The position numbers and the translations under genes were made by a program. Shown here in pieces: positions 27,263 to 34,193 of a stretch of DNA of 40,731 nt; position 1 is the first letter of the stretch, and each line of letters starts with the position of its first letter. The notes beneath the pieces were generated by a model, which searched no databases, was not told where the DNA came from, and saw only the letters and a list, made by a program, of their open reading frames with translations. This DNA is from a virus: positions 1 through 40,731 of IMG/VR virus record IMGVR_UViG_3300009177_001103, one strand, 5' to 3'.

Positions 27263-27331
27263 CCTCGATACTCCTTTACCACTAAACATAGCCCGCCCCG
27301 CGACCCGCACGGGGTGGACTCTGGCTAGCGG
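27263..27331 (-). promoter_or_regulatory. Covarying leader module, copy 2
   Basis: Minus strand: GCTAGCCAGAGTCCA, a stem (CCGCCCCG/CGGGGTGG, plus-strand 27293-27317), GGGCTATGTTTAGTGG, TAAAGGAGT, ATG. Flanks match copies 1 and 3; the stem has different but paired bases. Confidence 0.7.
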
Positions 27332-27472
27332 TTAGTCTGTTTGCGTCGAACTCCAGAATTGCGCAGCCAGCGTGAGGCTCCAGTAGATGTCAAACAGCGG
27401 ATCGTAGGCGGTGATAAGTATTCGTGTGTAGTCCATATCGCTCAAGGCATTTTCTAGCGTGTAGAGTTTCAT
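27332..27472 (-). CDS. Small hypothetical protein (46 aa)
   Basis: ATG 27472 is preceded by AAAGGAGCAACGAGG. The product MKLYTLENALSDMDYTRILI continues with an amphipathic, aromatic stretch (YDPLFDIYWSLTLAAQFW). Flanked by leader elements on both sides. Unknown. Confidence 0.55.
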   Translation of the reverse strand: MKLYTLENALSDMDYTRILITAYDPLFDIYWSLTLAAQFWSSTQTD

Positions 27473-27512
27473 CCTCGTTGCTCCTTTCCTTCGTCAGTGT
27501 GTTGCTGTTAGC

Positions 27513-27530
27513 AGAGCCCCGTAGGGCTCT
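27513..27530 (-). other. Leader hairpin before 27332-27472
   Basis: A perfect 7-bp stem AGAGCCC/GGGCTCT with a 4-base loop, extendable by one pair, stands before the AAAGGAG site on the minus strand. Confidence 0.6.
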
Positions 27531-27543
27531 GTGGGGTGTAGAC

Positions 27544-27873
27544 TTAGGACCGATAGGCAATTGCGAGTTCGCGGACGTTGCGCCATGAGCAGTCATCTAG
27601 CTTCACCTTGAGTAAGTCGTCCGGCGTTAGCTCTCTATAGCCTCCGTTTTTTATCTGCTCCTGCCCCACATATAGCCACAAGTCGTTTCCGTCCTCGTCT
27701 TCTGCCTCATTACCGTCCCAGGCCGCAAAATTGTTATTCGTTTGCGCCTCTTTTATGTCAGCGGATATCACGCCAGGACTGTCGTAATAGTGCTGGTAGC
27801 GGTTGTTGTCATCATCTATCAATTGTAAGGTCAACCCGCCGCCATTGTCCGCAATAATGTTGATTTCTCGCAT
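27544..27873 (-). CDS. Acidic hypothetical protein (109 aa)
   Basis: ATG 27873 is chosen over one two codons earlier because AGGAG is then eight bases away. Very acidic centre (WDGNEAEDEDGNDLW) with strand-rich ends (REINIIADNGGGLTLQLIDD). Acidic phage early proteins sometimes mimic DNA; that would be speculation here. Confidence 0.6.
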   Translation of the reverse strand: MREINIIADNGGGLTLQLIDDDNNRYQHYYDSPGVISADIKEAQTNNNFAAWDGNEAEDEDGNDLWLYVGQEQIKNGGYRELTPDDLLKVKLDDCSWRNVRELAIAYRS

Positions 27874-27933
27874 CCTCATAACTCCTGTACCACTAAACAT
27901 AGCCCAACCCGTGCGACGCGGGCTGGACTCTGG
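27874..27933 (-). promoter_or_regulatory. Covarying leader module, copy 3
   Basis: Minus strand: GCTAGCCAGAGTCCA (the upstream stop codon lies in it), a stem (CCAACCCG/CGGGCTGG, plus-strand 27904-27926), GGGCTATGTTTAGTGG, TACAGGAGT, ATG. It differs from copy 1 by a compensatory A-T to C-G change in the stem. Confidence 0.7.
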
Positions 27934-28125
27934 CTAGCGTTCGACGACTTCCCAGAAGTGGTCAGCTTCCCATTTGTCGAGGATTCGATTTCGACGTGGT
28001 GCGCAAATATCGAAGTATCCACCATGGTCTTCCGTCACTCCCCAGGTTCCCCACTCAGGATGATCTTTGCAGATAATCTGACACGCCCGTACTTTGATTT
28101 TTTGACTTGTGGTTTGTTCTGCCAT
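27934..28125 (-). CDS. First gene of the rightmost early operon (63 aa)
   Basis: ATG 28125 follows AAGGAGAAACGAGC. The open frame continues upstream but starts before the predicted transcription start, so the short form is used. Contains VRACQIICKDHPEWGTWGVT and GGYFDICAPRRNRILDKWEA; possibly a small beta-rich protein with two or three cysteines. Unknown. A leader of ~150 bases separates it from the promoter. Confidence 0.6.
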   Translation of the reverse strand: MAEQTTSQKIKVRACQIICKDHPEWGTWGVTEDHGGYFDICAPRRNRILDKWEADHFWEVVER

Positions 28126-28287
28126 GCTCGTTTCTCCTTCTTTCTGCCCCCTCGTCAGAGGAAGCATAAAGAAAAAGCTGAGTCTCAAAAGCATGACCGC
28201 TCTCGGTACTGTCAGTGTCCACCCGGTTCGACCTCGTCTTCTACCGCGTCGTGTTCCGGTGAGTGACTGTTTTCTTTTGATATGTTC

Positions 28288-28327
28288 AATATACACAATA
28301 TACTAAGCAATGTCAAGTATATTGTGT
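28288..28327 (-). promoter_or_regulatory. Early leftward promoter within a 12-bp inverted-repeat operator
   Basis: Minus-strand TTGACA (28316-28311), a 17-base spacer and TATATT (28293-28288) make a near-consensus sigma-70 promoter firing into the early operon. The perfect inverted repeat ACACAATATACT (28293-28304) and AGTATATTGTGT (28316-28327) flanks the spacer, so a bound dimer would block RNA polymerase. Confidence 0.8.
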
Positions 28328-28337
28328 AAATAATTAT

Positions 28338-28547
28338 TTAGGGTTGATTTTGTTGGAGAATTTTCTTCGGCCTGCCAACCCCTGGCCGATGTTGTTTATA
28401 ATGTAAAGCGTCTTCTTCCGAAACAAGCGGGTAGGGACCATGTCGGTCGGCCTTGAGAGCGCCCCGCTTCACTGCGTCATGCACACCGCCCCGCGTCATA
28501 CCAATAATTCTTCCGGCTTGCGCTAAATTGAGTAGTTTCTTTTCCAT
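28338..28547 (-). CDS. Small helix-turn-helix regulator (69 aa)
   Basis: Begins MEKKLLNLAQAGRIIGMTRG, a helix-turn-helix of the excisionase/MerR type (helix, MTRGGVHDAV as recognition helix), with a short wing (KADRHGPYPLVSEEDALHY) and a basic, glycine-rich tail. It lies directly behind the operator at 28293-28327, and its own upstream region (28550-28557) repeats the half-site AATATACT. It therefore probably represses itself and the early operon. Confidence 0.7.
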   Translation of the reverse strand: MEKKLLNLAQAGRIIGMTRGGVHDAVKRGALKADRHGPYPLVSEEDALHYKQHRPGVGRPKKILQQNQP

Positions 28548-28549
28548 AA

Positions 28550-28557
28550 AATATACT
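28550..28557. promoter_or_regulatory. Extra operator half-site before the HTH gene
   Basis: AATATACT matches one arm of the inverted repeat at 28293-28304 and lies just upstream of the HTH gene's start in very AT-rich DNA. It could allow autoregulation. A single 8-base match is weak on its own. Confidence 0.35.
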
Positions 28558-28610
28558 ATATATTAAATGATAATTTATGTCCAGCGTTTTTAAGTATGGT
28601 TGTTTTTCTT

Positions 28611-28799
28611 AAAAAAAAAAAAAAACAAAAGAACCCTGAGCAAAAAAAAAGAGCAGGTCTTCTTCTGGTGGTTCCCAGAAATAGCGCCGTGAGCGGGCGA
28701 AAGCCCGATAGGCGCAACGACAGGACGATCGAGGACCGACTTGTGGCTCAGGAGTGAGGGAACTAGTCTATTCCACCGTGAGACACTCAGGAGGATATT
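28611..28799 (+). other. Divergent gap: A15 tract and structured late-operon leader
   Basis: This gap separates the leftward early and rightward late operons. It holds a run of 15 A (28611-28625) and a run of 9 A. A stem TTCTGG/CCAGAA follows (28663-28680). A two-part stem then appears: outer GCGCC/GGCGC at 28684-28688 and 28711-28715, inner CGGGC/GCCCG closed by a GAAA loop at 28694-28707. CTCAGGAGG before the ATG at 28800 is the ribosome binding site. The leader may be regulatory; no clear -35/-10 pair was identified. Confidence 0.5.
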
Positions 28800-29345
28800 A
28801 TGGTGCTATTTAACGAAGACGACGCCCGCCACTTGCTGATTATTACGCTTCTACCCATAGAAGAGTACGTCTTTGCGTATCGCTACGGACTGGGCGATCC
28901 AGCTCTGTCCATTAAGGATATTGGCAAGCGCCTGAATCTAACAAGAGCGCAGGTTGACTACCGCCTCAAAAAGGCCAACACAAAGCTGCTCTCATGGAAT
29001 GGAGGAGGGCGCTACCGCCAGCAGGAAGCAGCGCAGGCTGCCCGAGAAGAACAAGCCCGTCGAGAGAAGGAAGATCCGCGATGTATCCTGCTTGATCTCT
29101 ACCCGCCGGCTTTCTTGCCTATCTATGGGTGGGGCCTCATGAGGGAATTCCCTCATCTCAAAACAATGGGAGACCTGGCCGATCTCTCACCCTCGCAATT
29201 ACTTCAGGCAGGGCTCAGTCAGAAATGCGTGTTGGCTGTTGCTCGCCTGCTCTCGGAGCGTGGCGTCGCTTATCCGTTTGACATGCCTTGTATGCCTATC
29301 AAGCGTGAGAGTATTCTTGACGCTTGGCAAAACGCCTTCCTTTAA
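28800..29345 (+). CDS. Putative transcription factor: sigma region 4-like plus RNAP alpha-CTD-like domain
   Basis: A 181-residue protein opening the late operon, with a CAGGAGG site. Residues ~14-65 look like sigma-70 region 4 (LPIEEYVFAYRYGLGDPALS, then IKDIGKRLNLTRAQVDYRLK), the part that reads the -35 element and touches the RNA polymerase flap. After a charged linker, residues ~105-150 (YGWGLMREFPHLKTMGDLAD, LSPSQLLQAGLSQKCVLAVA) resemble the helix-hairpin-helix domain of the polymerase alpha C-terminus. Such a fusion would suit a late-gene activator. Both assignments are by eye; sigma factors normally lack the second domain. Confidence 0.6.
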   Translation: MVLFNEDDARHLLIITLLPIEEYVFAYRYGLGDPALSIKDIGKRLNLTRAQVDYRLKKANTKLLSWNGGGRYRQQEAAQAAREEQARREKEDPRCILLDLYPPAFLPIYGWGLMREFPHLKTMGDLADLSPSQLLQAGLSQKCVLAVARLLSERGVAYPFDMPCMPIKRESILDAWQNAFL

Positions 29346-29531
29346 AGTGAGTCTCACTCACTTTATTCACTTTTCCACTCACTCTCTTGCAATCTCCTTT
29401 TATTGTGGCAGGGTTAGCGATGTTAGAGACCCCGTGATGAGAGCCGGAAGTGAATGACGTTTCTCCCCAGGCGCGTTCACTTCTGGCAAAAGTGAATGGC
29501 TAGTACACTTTAAAGTGAATGGAGAGTGAAT
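29346..29531. repeat. Cluster of AGTGA(A/G)T heptamers in both orientations
   Basis: At least nine heptamers of the type AGTGAGT/AGTGAAT or their complements lie between the transcription-factor gene and the small terminase: 29346, 29352 (one mismatch), 29356, 29365, 29377, 29449, 29475 (one mismatch), 29491, 29514 and 29525. One sits next to a perfect palindrome CACTTTAAAGTG (29506-29517). The region has no gene. Position suggests a packaging (pac/cos) recognition site for the small terminase or a promoter-proximal operator. Confidence 0.7.
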
Positions 29532-29563
29532 GCTTTTTTAGCAGCGGTGAAAATATGTGATCT

Positions 29564-30256
29564 ATGCCGGCACTCTGGGAACAACAAGAAAACGAACCAG
29601 ACTCTGCTTACGCCGCTTTTATGATTTTTCGCGGCATTATGGCGCCGCGGCAGGTAACGATGGCGTTTCGCGTGTGGCGCAACGATCCAAAAGCCCGCAC
29701 CTCAGGAACATGGCAGAACTGGCAAAAGCTTTATGATTGGGAAGCACGCGCCACGGCTTACGATAAATATGTTGATAAGCTACGCCTCGACGTAACTGAG
29801 CGCGTTGTCACTGAGATCCAAGAGCGTCATGTTCGCCTCATCGAAGCTTCTGCGCTGAACACAATCAAAGCCGCGGCCACCCTGGCGCATAGCGACATTG
29901 CCGATGTGATTTCGTGGGGGCCGGATGGTATCAAAGTCAAAGAGTCCAGCGAGTTACCCGAGCATGTCACCGCGGCTATTCAGAAAGTGACTGTGACTCA
30001 TGATCGCAACGGCAATCCCAATGTGTCAGTCGAAATGCACCCCAAGGTGACGCCGATCGACTTACTTGGTCGCCACTTCCGCTTGTGGGAAGAAGAGAAG
30101 AAGCAAGCTGCTACTGCGCAGACCAATGCGTTCCTTGAATTTCTTAATTTTGTGAAATCTGGCGCAATCGACTCAATGGAAAAGCCGTGGTCCGGAGAAG
30201 CCTCGTTGCTGAATCCACCGCCCGGTGTGATCATTGATGGCGAGGTGGTGAAGTGA
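29564..30256 (+). CDS. terS: Terminase small subunit
   Basis: A 230-residue protein of the phage small-terminase type, which recognises the packaging site and loads the large subunit. The N-terminus has the typical pattern (WEQQENEPDSAYAAFMIFRG, then a helix-turn-helix with WQNWQKLYDWEARATAYDKY). A coiled helix (TERVVTEIQERHVRLIEASA) follows, and the C-terminal part includes PIDLLGRHFRLWEEEKK as in known relatives. The repeat cluster lies directly upstream, as expected for a packaging site. Confidence 0.8.
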   Translation: MPALWEQQENEPDSAYAAFMIFRGIMAPRQVTMAFRVWRNDPKARTSGTWQNWQKLYDWEARATAYDKYVDKLRLDVTERVVTEIQERHVRLIEASALNTIKAAATLAHSDIADVISWGPDGIKVKESSELPEHVTAAIQKVTVTHDRNGNPNVSVEMHPKVTPIDLLGRHFRLWEEEKKQAATAQTNAFLEFLNFVKSGAIDSMEKPWSGEASLLNPPPGVIIDGEVVK

Positions 30257-30669
30257 GCCTCGAGCATGCAGACTGCAAAGAGTGTGGCGGTGAAGGTCAG
30301 CTCTTTTGTTGGGGTAGTGAATTTCCTGAAATTGGCCCTGAAACTTACGCTATACATTGTGAAGATTGTGAGAATGAGGGGCCAATTCGACCCAGCCAAG
30401 CCGAGGCTAGTCGAGAGTGGGCTATGCTAGGAAAGCGGAGTAAGACCATGACCATGTCCGGTGCTCTCGAGCAAGGGTACATGGCCTTTCAGCAATGGGT
30501 TTGTGGGGCGATGGAAGATAAAGGCCGCGAACTGAACAAACTGGCAAAGGTCGTGTGTCCCCGTAAACATGAGAAATGGGTCAACTGGGACTCTCGACGG
30601 GATAGCTACTGTTATGTCGACAGCTGTGGGTTACACATGGCCTACTCAGGTGAAATGCGATTGGAGTAA
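30253..30669 (+). CDS. Small zinc-binding protein, Lar-like start (138 aa)
   Basis: A GTG start overlaps the terS stop (GTGA). The N-terminus reads CKECGGEGQLFCWG and, 25 residues later, CEDCENEGP, with APxxS-like spacing as in restriction-alleviation (Lar) style zinc ribbons. A helical middle follows, then a second Cys/His-rich end (VCPRKHEKW, SYCYVDSCG). Exact family uncertain. Confidence 0.55.
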   Translation: MSLEHADCKECGGEGQLFCWGSEFPEIGPETYAIHCEDCENEGPIRPSQAEASREWAMLGKRSKTMTMSGALEQGYMAFQQWVCGAMEDKGRELNKLAKVVCPRKHEKWVNWDSRRDSYCYVDSCGLHMAYSGEMRLE

Positions 30670-30670
30670 T

Positions 30671-30937
30671 ATGGCAAGTAGCGACACAGTCAAGGCGTTC
30701 ATCGAAGAGACCAAGCAGCTCCAGGACAGGCGCAAGGCCCGCCATCTCTGTGAATCTCGTCGCCATGCTGGCCCGTGCCTCGGTGATATCTTCGTCTACA
30801 CCGTTACCGACATCGGCTATCAGGGACTCTGTCAAACTGATGCCGTGTTGGTACGCAACGAAAAACTGCTTGAAGTAGACTTTGTCGCCACAGAAGAAGA
30901 GGCGATTGCAAGACTGAAAGAGCGAAAGGCTGACTGA
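30671..30937 (+). CDS. Hypothetical protein (88 aa)
   Basis: ATG 30671 is one base after the upstream stop; the longer frame runs inside the previous gene. Begins MASSDTVKAFIEETKQLQDR, then strands (LGDIFVYTVTDIGYQGLCQT) and a helical, acidic C-terminus. No known domain. Confidence 0.55.
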   Translation: MASSDTVKAFIEETKQLQDRRKARHLCESRRHAGPCLGDIFVYTVTDIGYQGLCQTDAVLVRNEKLLEVDFVATEEEAIARLKERKAD

Positions 30938-31146
30938 TGCCGGATATTCCTACCTATATTTTTGCGAGAGTCGATTTGCCGGCAGTTGAACGTGTGGCTG
31001 AGATCTGGTGGCAGATATGGACAACGGAACAGGGAAAAGCTGCGCCCCCTGCTTATGTGGGTCTTCCTGAAAAATCAAAAGAGGAATTACGTAAAACAGT
31101 TCGGGGGATTTACGCCGCCCTTGAGGAAGCATGGGAAGAATCCTGA
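30937..31146 (+). CDS. Hypothetical protein (69 aa)
   Basis: Begins at an ATG sharing one base with the upstream stop (TGATG). Helical, tryptophan-rich centre (VERVAEIWWQIWTTEQGKAA), then a helix with lysines and glutamates. Unknown. Confidence 0.55.
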   Translation: MPDIPTYIFARVDLPAVERVAEIWWQIWTTEQGKAAPPAYVGLPEKSKEELRKTVRGIYAALEEAWEES

Positions 31147-31496
31147 TGGATGCCGACTCGCAAAAGAAAATTGACAAGATGATTGCGGACATGTACCGCG
31201 CGCACGAGGCCTTCGATGAACTACCGAAACCTGCGCCTGAACCAGAGTCGGGAAAATCGCCCGCTCGCTGGTTGGTCCCAGAAGACAAGCGAGTGAAGTG
31301 TAAAGCCTGTGGGGCGGAGATGGACGAGCATAAACTGCGCTCTCACTGGAAGGAACGTCACTGGTACGCCTACCGCGCGCTGCAAGGACGCTTAAATAAT
31401 ACGCAGCGGCAACGTGAGCAGGAGTTCAGGATTTCGTCTCGCCCGCAGAAAGAAACCTGGGTAGATATGAGCGGACTAGGAAGGATTGAACGATGA
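31146..31496 (+). CDS. C2H2-type zinc-finger protein (116 aa)
   Basis: ATG 31146 overlaps the upstream stop (TGATG). A C2H2 finger is visible: KCKACGAEMDEHKLRSHWKE followed by the second histidine (KERH). The N-terminal part is acidic and proline-rich (FDELPKPAPEPESGKSP). It resembles the finger of the gene at 32047 (LRxH...H..AY), so the two may be paralogues. C2H2 fingers are uncommon in phage head operons. Function unknown, possibly nucleic-acid binding. Confidence 0.65.
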   Translation: MDADSQKKIDKMIADMYRAHEAFDELPKPAPEPESGKSPARWLVPEDKRVKCKACGAEMDEHKLRSHWKERHWYAYRALQGRLNNTQRQREQEFRISSRPQKETWVDMSGLGRIER

Positions 31497-31774
31497 TCCC
31501 AGTGAACCGATACTTTTTTTCTGCCCCGATTTTCCCGACTCCAGAAGAGCGGAAGGCATATTGGGCAAAGGTCTACGCCGAAGCTCAGCACTACCGTGAG
31601 TGTGTAATGGCGCCGCAGGCTTCTGTAGCGCTGACCACCAAAGAAGAAGAAGACGCGGATGTCGCGCTCGTCGAGTCGTGGAACGATCGGCGCCGCGCCT
31701 CGATCTATATGCTGCTCTATCATCAGGGAATGCGCGAGTCGACGGCGCGAGAGATATTGAGAAAGGCGAAATAA
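31493..31774 (+). CDS. Hypothetical protein (93 aa)
   Basis: Starts by a 4-base overlap (ATGA) with the upstream gene. Begins MIPVNRYFFSAPIFPTPEER, then a long helix with a middle acidic stretch (TTKEEEDADVALVESWNDRR) and a C-terminal helix like an HTH turn (YHQGMRESTAREILRK). Unknown. Confidence 0.55.
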   Translation: MIPVNRYFFSAPIFPTPEERKAYWAKVYAEAQHYRECVMAPQASVALTTKEEEDADVALVESWNDRRRASIYMLLYHQGMRESTAREILRKAK

Positions 31775-31775
31775 A

Positions 31776-32045
31776 ATGCCCGAACGTAGCTGGTTTGAAA
31801 GCGAAGAGACCTACAACCGAGTAGCCGCATTGGAGCACAGGCTTCAGCAGGTGATTACCTTGCTTGGCCTTGCGCCTGCGCTTGCGACACTTGAGGTTAT
31901 TGAGGAAAACGCCCGCAAAGGCATTCGCGAGATTCCGATTCGGTTTAGCGAGCCTGCCCCCATGAAGCCTATTCCCGTGCCGCAGAAAGCTCCGGCCCCA
32001 GAGAAGAAGGTGAACCGGGTGCGGGATAGGCATAGGAAGTCGTAG
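31776..32045 (+). CDS. Hypothetical helical/proline-rich protein (89 aa)
   Basis: ATG 31776 is two bases after the previous stop. An N-terminal helix with heptads (RVAALEHRLQQVITLLGLAP), then a proline-rich basic tail (PVPQKAPAPEKKVNRVRDRH). Possibly a small oligomerising protein; not recognised. Confidence 0.55.
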   Translation: MPERSWFESEETYNRVAALEHRLQQVITLLGLAPALATLEVIEENARKGIREIPIRFSEPAPMKPIPVPQKAPAPEKKVNRVRDRHRKS

Positions 32046-32046
32046 T

Positions 32047-32286
32047 ATGCTGTGTCGATTCTGCAAACAAGATGTGCACCCCATTAACCTGCGGCGCCAC
32101 ATCAACGGCGCGCATCGGGAGGCGTATCAACAGGTGCAATCCATGCTGCAACAGTATGATGATGAACACGGGCTCGAAGACGTGACAGAACAGCTCCATG
32201 CTGAAAAGGTCGTTGCCAAGTATGACGAAGGGCGCACCTCTCTGTATGTTGCGCGCTTGCTCTGGCCTGCTGATAAGAAGCCGTAG
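32047..32286 (+). CDS. C2H2-type zinc-finger protein (79 aa)
   Basis: ATG 32047 is next to the upstream stop. The first 30 residues contain CRFCKQDVHPINLRRHINGA then H, a C2H2 finger with the LRxH signature, followed by a helical region (AYQQVQSMLQQYDDEHGLED). Similar to the finger at 31146-31496. A T-rich run (32289-32298) follows the gene, a weak possible terminator without a strong stem. Confidence 0.6.
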   Translation: MLCRFCKQDVHPINLRRHINGAHREAYQQVQSMLQQYDDEHGLEDVTEQLHAEKVVAKYDEGRTSLYVARLLWPADKKP

Positions 32287-32327
32287 TCTTTTTTTTTTGT
32301 TTTTCATTTTCGCCTTTTGTTTGCCTT

Positions 32328-33068
32328 ATGGTTGCTGTTGCCTATCCCCGACAAATGCCGCTGGACTCCTCGCAGACACAAGCTTGGTGGTCCGCGGTGA
32401 TTACTGGCTGGCTGCGCAATCCTGTCTCGTTTGTCACACAAGCCTGTTGGACCGAAGATCCAACAAACGTACAAGACCCCATGAACCCCAATGGGCCGAT
32501 GATCGTCAAGAACCCGATTCGACGTATTCCTCGCGAAGATTTCATCGTCATTTTTGTCCATAAGTATCTGTCGCCTCGGCGTGTGCTGGCTATTCCGAAG
32601 AGTCGACGAATGATTGTGACCTGGACAGCCTGCGCCCTCGATCTCCATACTGCGATGTGGACGCCCTCGGCTCAAGTCTACATCGCGAGCAAGGATCAAA
32701 CAGACTCGGACAAACTCGTCCAGCGTTGTCTCTTCATCTATCAGCACCTCCCGCGCGAGATGCCCAAGCCGCATATCTACGTGAGGCATGGGAAGGAAGG
32801 CAATGCGACGGTGTTGGAGTTCGAGGAGACCAACAGCAAGATTATCGCGTTGAACCAGAAGCCGGACGATCTCCGGCAGGAAGGGGCGACATTACTGCAT
32901 GTCGAAGAGTTCGGCTTTTGGGAATGGCAAGAAAGGTCGTACACGGCGATGTTGCCCACGACGATGGGTGGCGGCAAGGTCAGGGTCATTTGCAGCGCAA
33001 TCAATGGAACGTTCTGGAGTGACGTGGTGAACGACAAGACTGTGAGTCATACGAGGGAGGCGTTTTGA
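32328..33068 (+). CDS. Terminase large subunit, ATPase half
   Basis: A 246-residue protein corresponding to the ATPase domain of the DNA-packaging motor. An adenine-binding/Walker A-like stretch LAIPKSRRMIVTWTAC (about 87-102, the K-S-R form common in terminases) is followed by QVYIASKDQTDSDK and a Walker B-like LLHVEEFGFWEW (189-200). There Glu-Glu replaces the usual Asp-Glu. The protein stops directly before the nuclease part, which is a separate downstream gene. The N-terminus has no strong ribosome binding site. Confidence 0.8.
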   Translation: MVAVAYPRQMPLDSSQTQAWWSAVITGWLRNPVSFVTQACWTEDPTNVQDPMNPNGPMIVKNPIRRIPREDFIVIFVHKYLSPRRVLAIPKSRRMIVTWTACALDLHTAMWTPSAQVYIASKDQTDSDKLVQRCLFIYQHLPREMPKPHIYVRHGKEGNATVLEFEETNSKIIALNQKPDDLRQEGATLLHVEEFGFWEWQERSYTAMLPTTMGGGKVRVICSAINGTFWSDVVNDKTVSHTREAF

Positions 33069-34099
33069 TGCCTAACCGTATCGCCAACATGGGCAAGCTC
33101 AAGGTGCCCCATTACGCTGACCTTCCCATGCAGGGTGTCGCCAACTGGGTCAATCCATTCAATGGCGTCGAGGTGCTTGCTCTCCATTACACTGCCCATT
33201 CTGAGCATCGAAGTCTGACGTGGATGCACGAGACCATGAAGGATTTCACGGATCAGGCGTGGGAGCAGGAAATGGAGCTCAACTTTGAGAGCTTCGGCGG
33301 TCGTCCTGTGTATTCCAGCTTCGATAGCACCTGGCATGTTGCCCGCATGCCGCAGAATAATCCGCCAGGGAAAATTTCGTTGACCTATTACAAAGGGCTT
33401 GAAATGTGGTGTGGCTGGGACATTGGCATCCATGCCGCAGTGATCGGCCAGTGTTGGGACCGACATTTGTACATCTATGCAGCCCGGCAAATGGCCGGCG
33501 CCTTTTTGACGAACTCTTCCTCGAGGAGTCCGTACCAAGACCAAGAGTACAATGTCTCCGGACTTGGGCAATTCATTCAGCTCGTCAAGGAGTTTCGTAA
33601 TGTCGAGTTTCCTGGGGTGACGTGGCGCGACGTCGGTGATCCGACGATCGCCAACGAAACCGTACAGCGCCAGGGCACAGCTGAACAGATCTTTAGGCAA
33701 AATGGCATTCGCTTGCAGCTGGCGCCGAGTAATAAGATTCTGAACCGGACCAACATTGTGAACGATTGGCTGGATTGGTCGCCTCCCTCAAGGGAAGGGC
33801 CAAGAACCGCAGGCTTTTTGATTGATCCGACCTGTACGCTCGTTATTGATGGGATGCAGGGCGGTTATGCGTTCTCGAAGCATGGGGCCGGCGAAGAACC
33901 GGAAAAGGGCGCATTCTCGCATACGCAAGACTGTATTCAGTATATGGCGTTGTGTTTGCCGTTTACTCCATATGGGAAGAATCGTCAGCCGCGCGAAGTG
34001 CAGCCAGTGAATGTTGACGCCGCGCTCCTGCGCAAAGAGTTAGAACGTGTGCGGCAGAATCGTTTTGAGGAATCGGATACGGAGAGCTGGAGAGAGTGA
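33068..34099 (+). CDS. Terminase large subunit, nuclease half
   Basis: A 343-residue protein corresponding to the RNase H-like nuclease domain of the large terminase, which cuts the concatemer at packaging start and end. Acidic residues fit the family pattern: Asp118 (CGWDIGIHAAV), Asp188/Asp191 (RDVGDPTIANE) and Asp288 (HTQDCIQYM). It starts at TGATG, sharing one base with the ATPase stop, and has its own GGGAGG site, so it is a real separate cistron. The ATPase and nuclease products would have to associate. Confidence 0.8.
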   Translation: MPNRIANMGKLKVPHYADLPMQGVANWVNPFNGVEVLALHYTAHSEHRSLTWMHETMKDFTDQAWEQEMELNFESFGGRPVYSSFDSTWHVARMPQNNPPGKISLTYYKGLEMWCGWDIGIHAAVIGQCWDRHLYIYAARQMAGAFLTNSSSRSPYQDQEYNVSGLGQFIQLVKEFRNVEFPGVTWRDVGDPTIANETVQRQGTAEQIFRQNGIRLQLAPSNKILNRTNIVNDWLDWSPPSREGPRTAGFLIDPTCTLVIDGMQGGYAFSKHGAGEEPEKGAFSHTQDCIQYMALCLPFTPYGKNRQPREVQPVNVDAALLRKELERVRQNRFEESDTESWRE

Positions 34100-34193
34100 T
34101 ATTCGTCCCTTGCCTTTTGCTTAATGTGGCATACGGTAACACCCGATGAAAAAGCGAAAGCTCCGACATCCACCAGCAATAAAGGAAAAAGTT

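Noticed and set aside
32287-32300. T10 run as an intrinsic terminator before the large terminase
   Set aside because: The preceding stem is weak and a terminator inside the late operon would be unfavourable; noted only.
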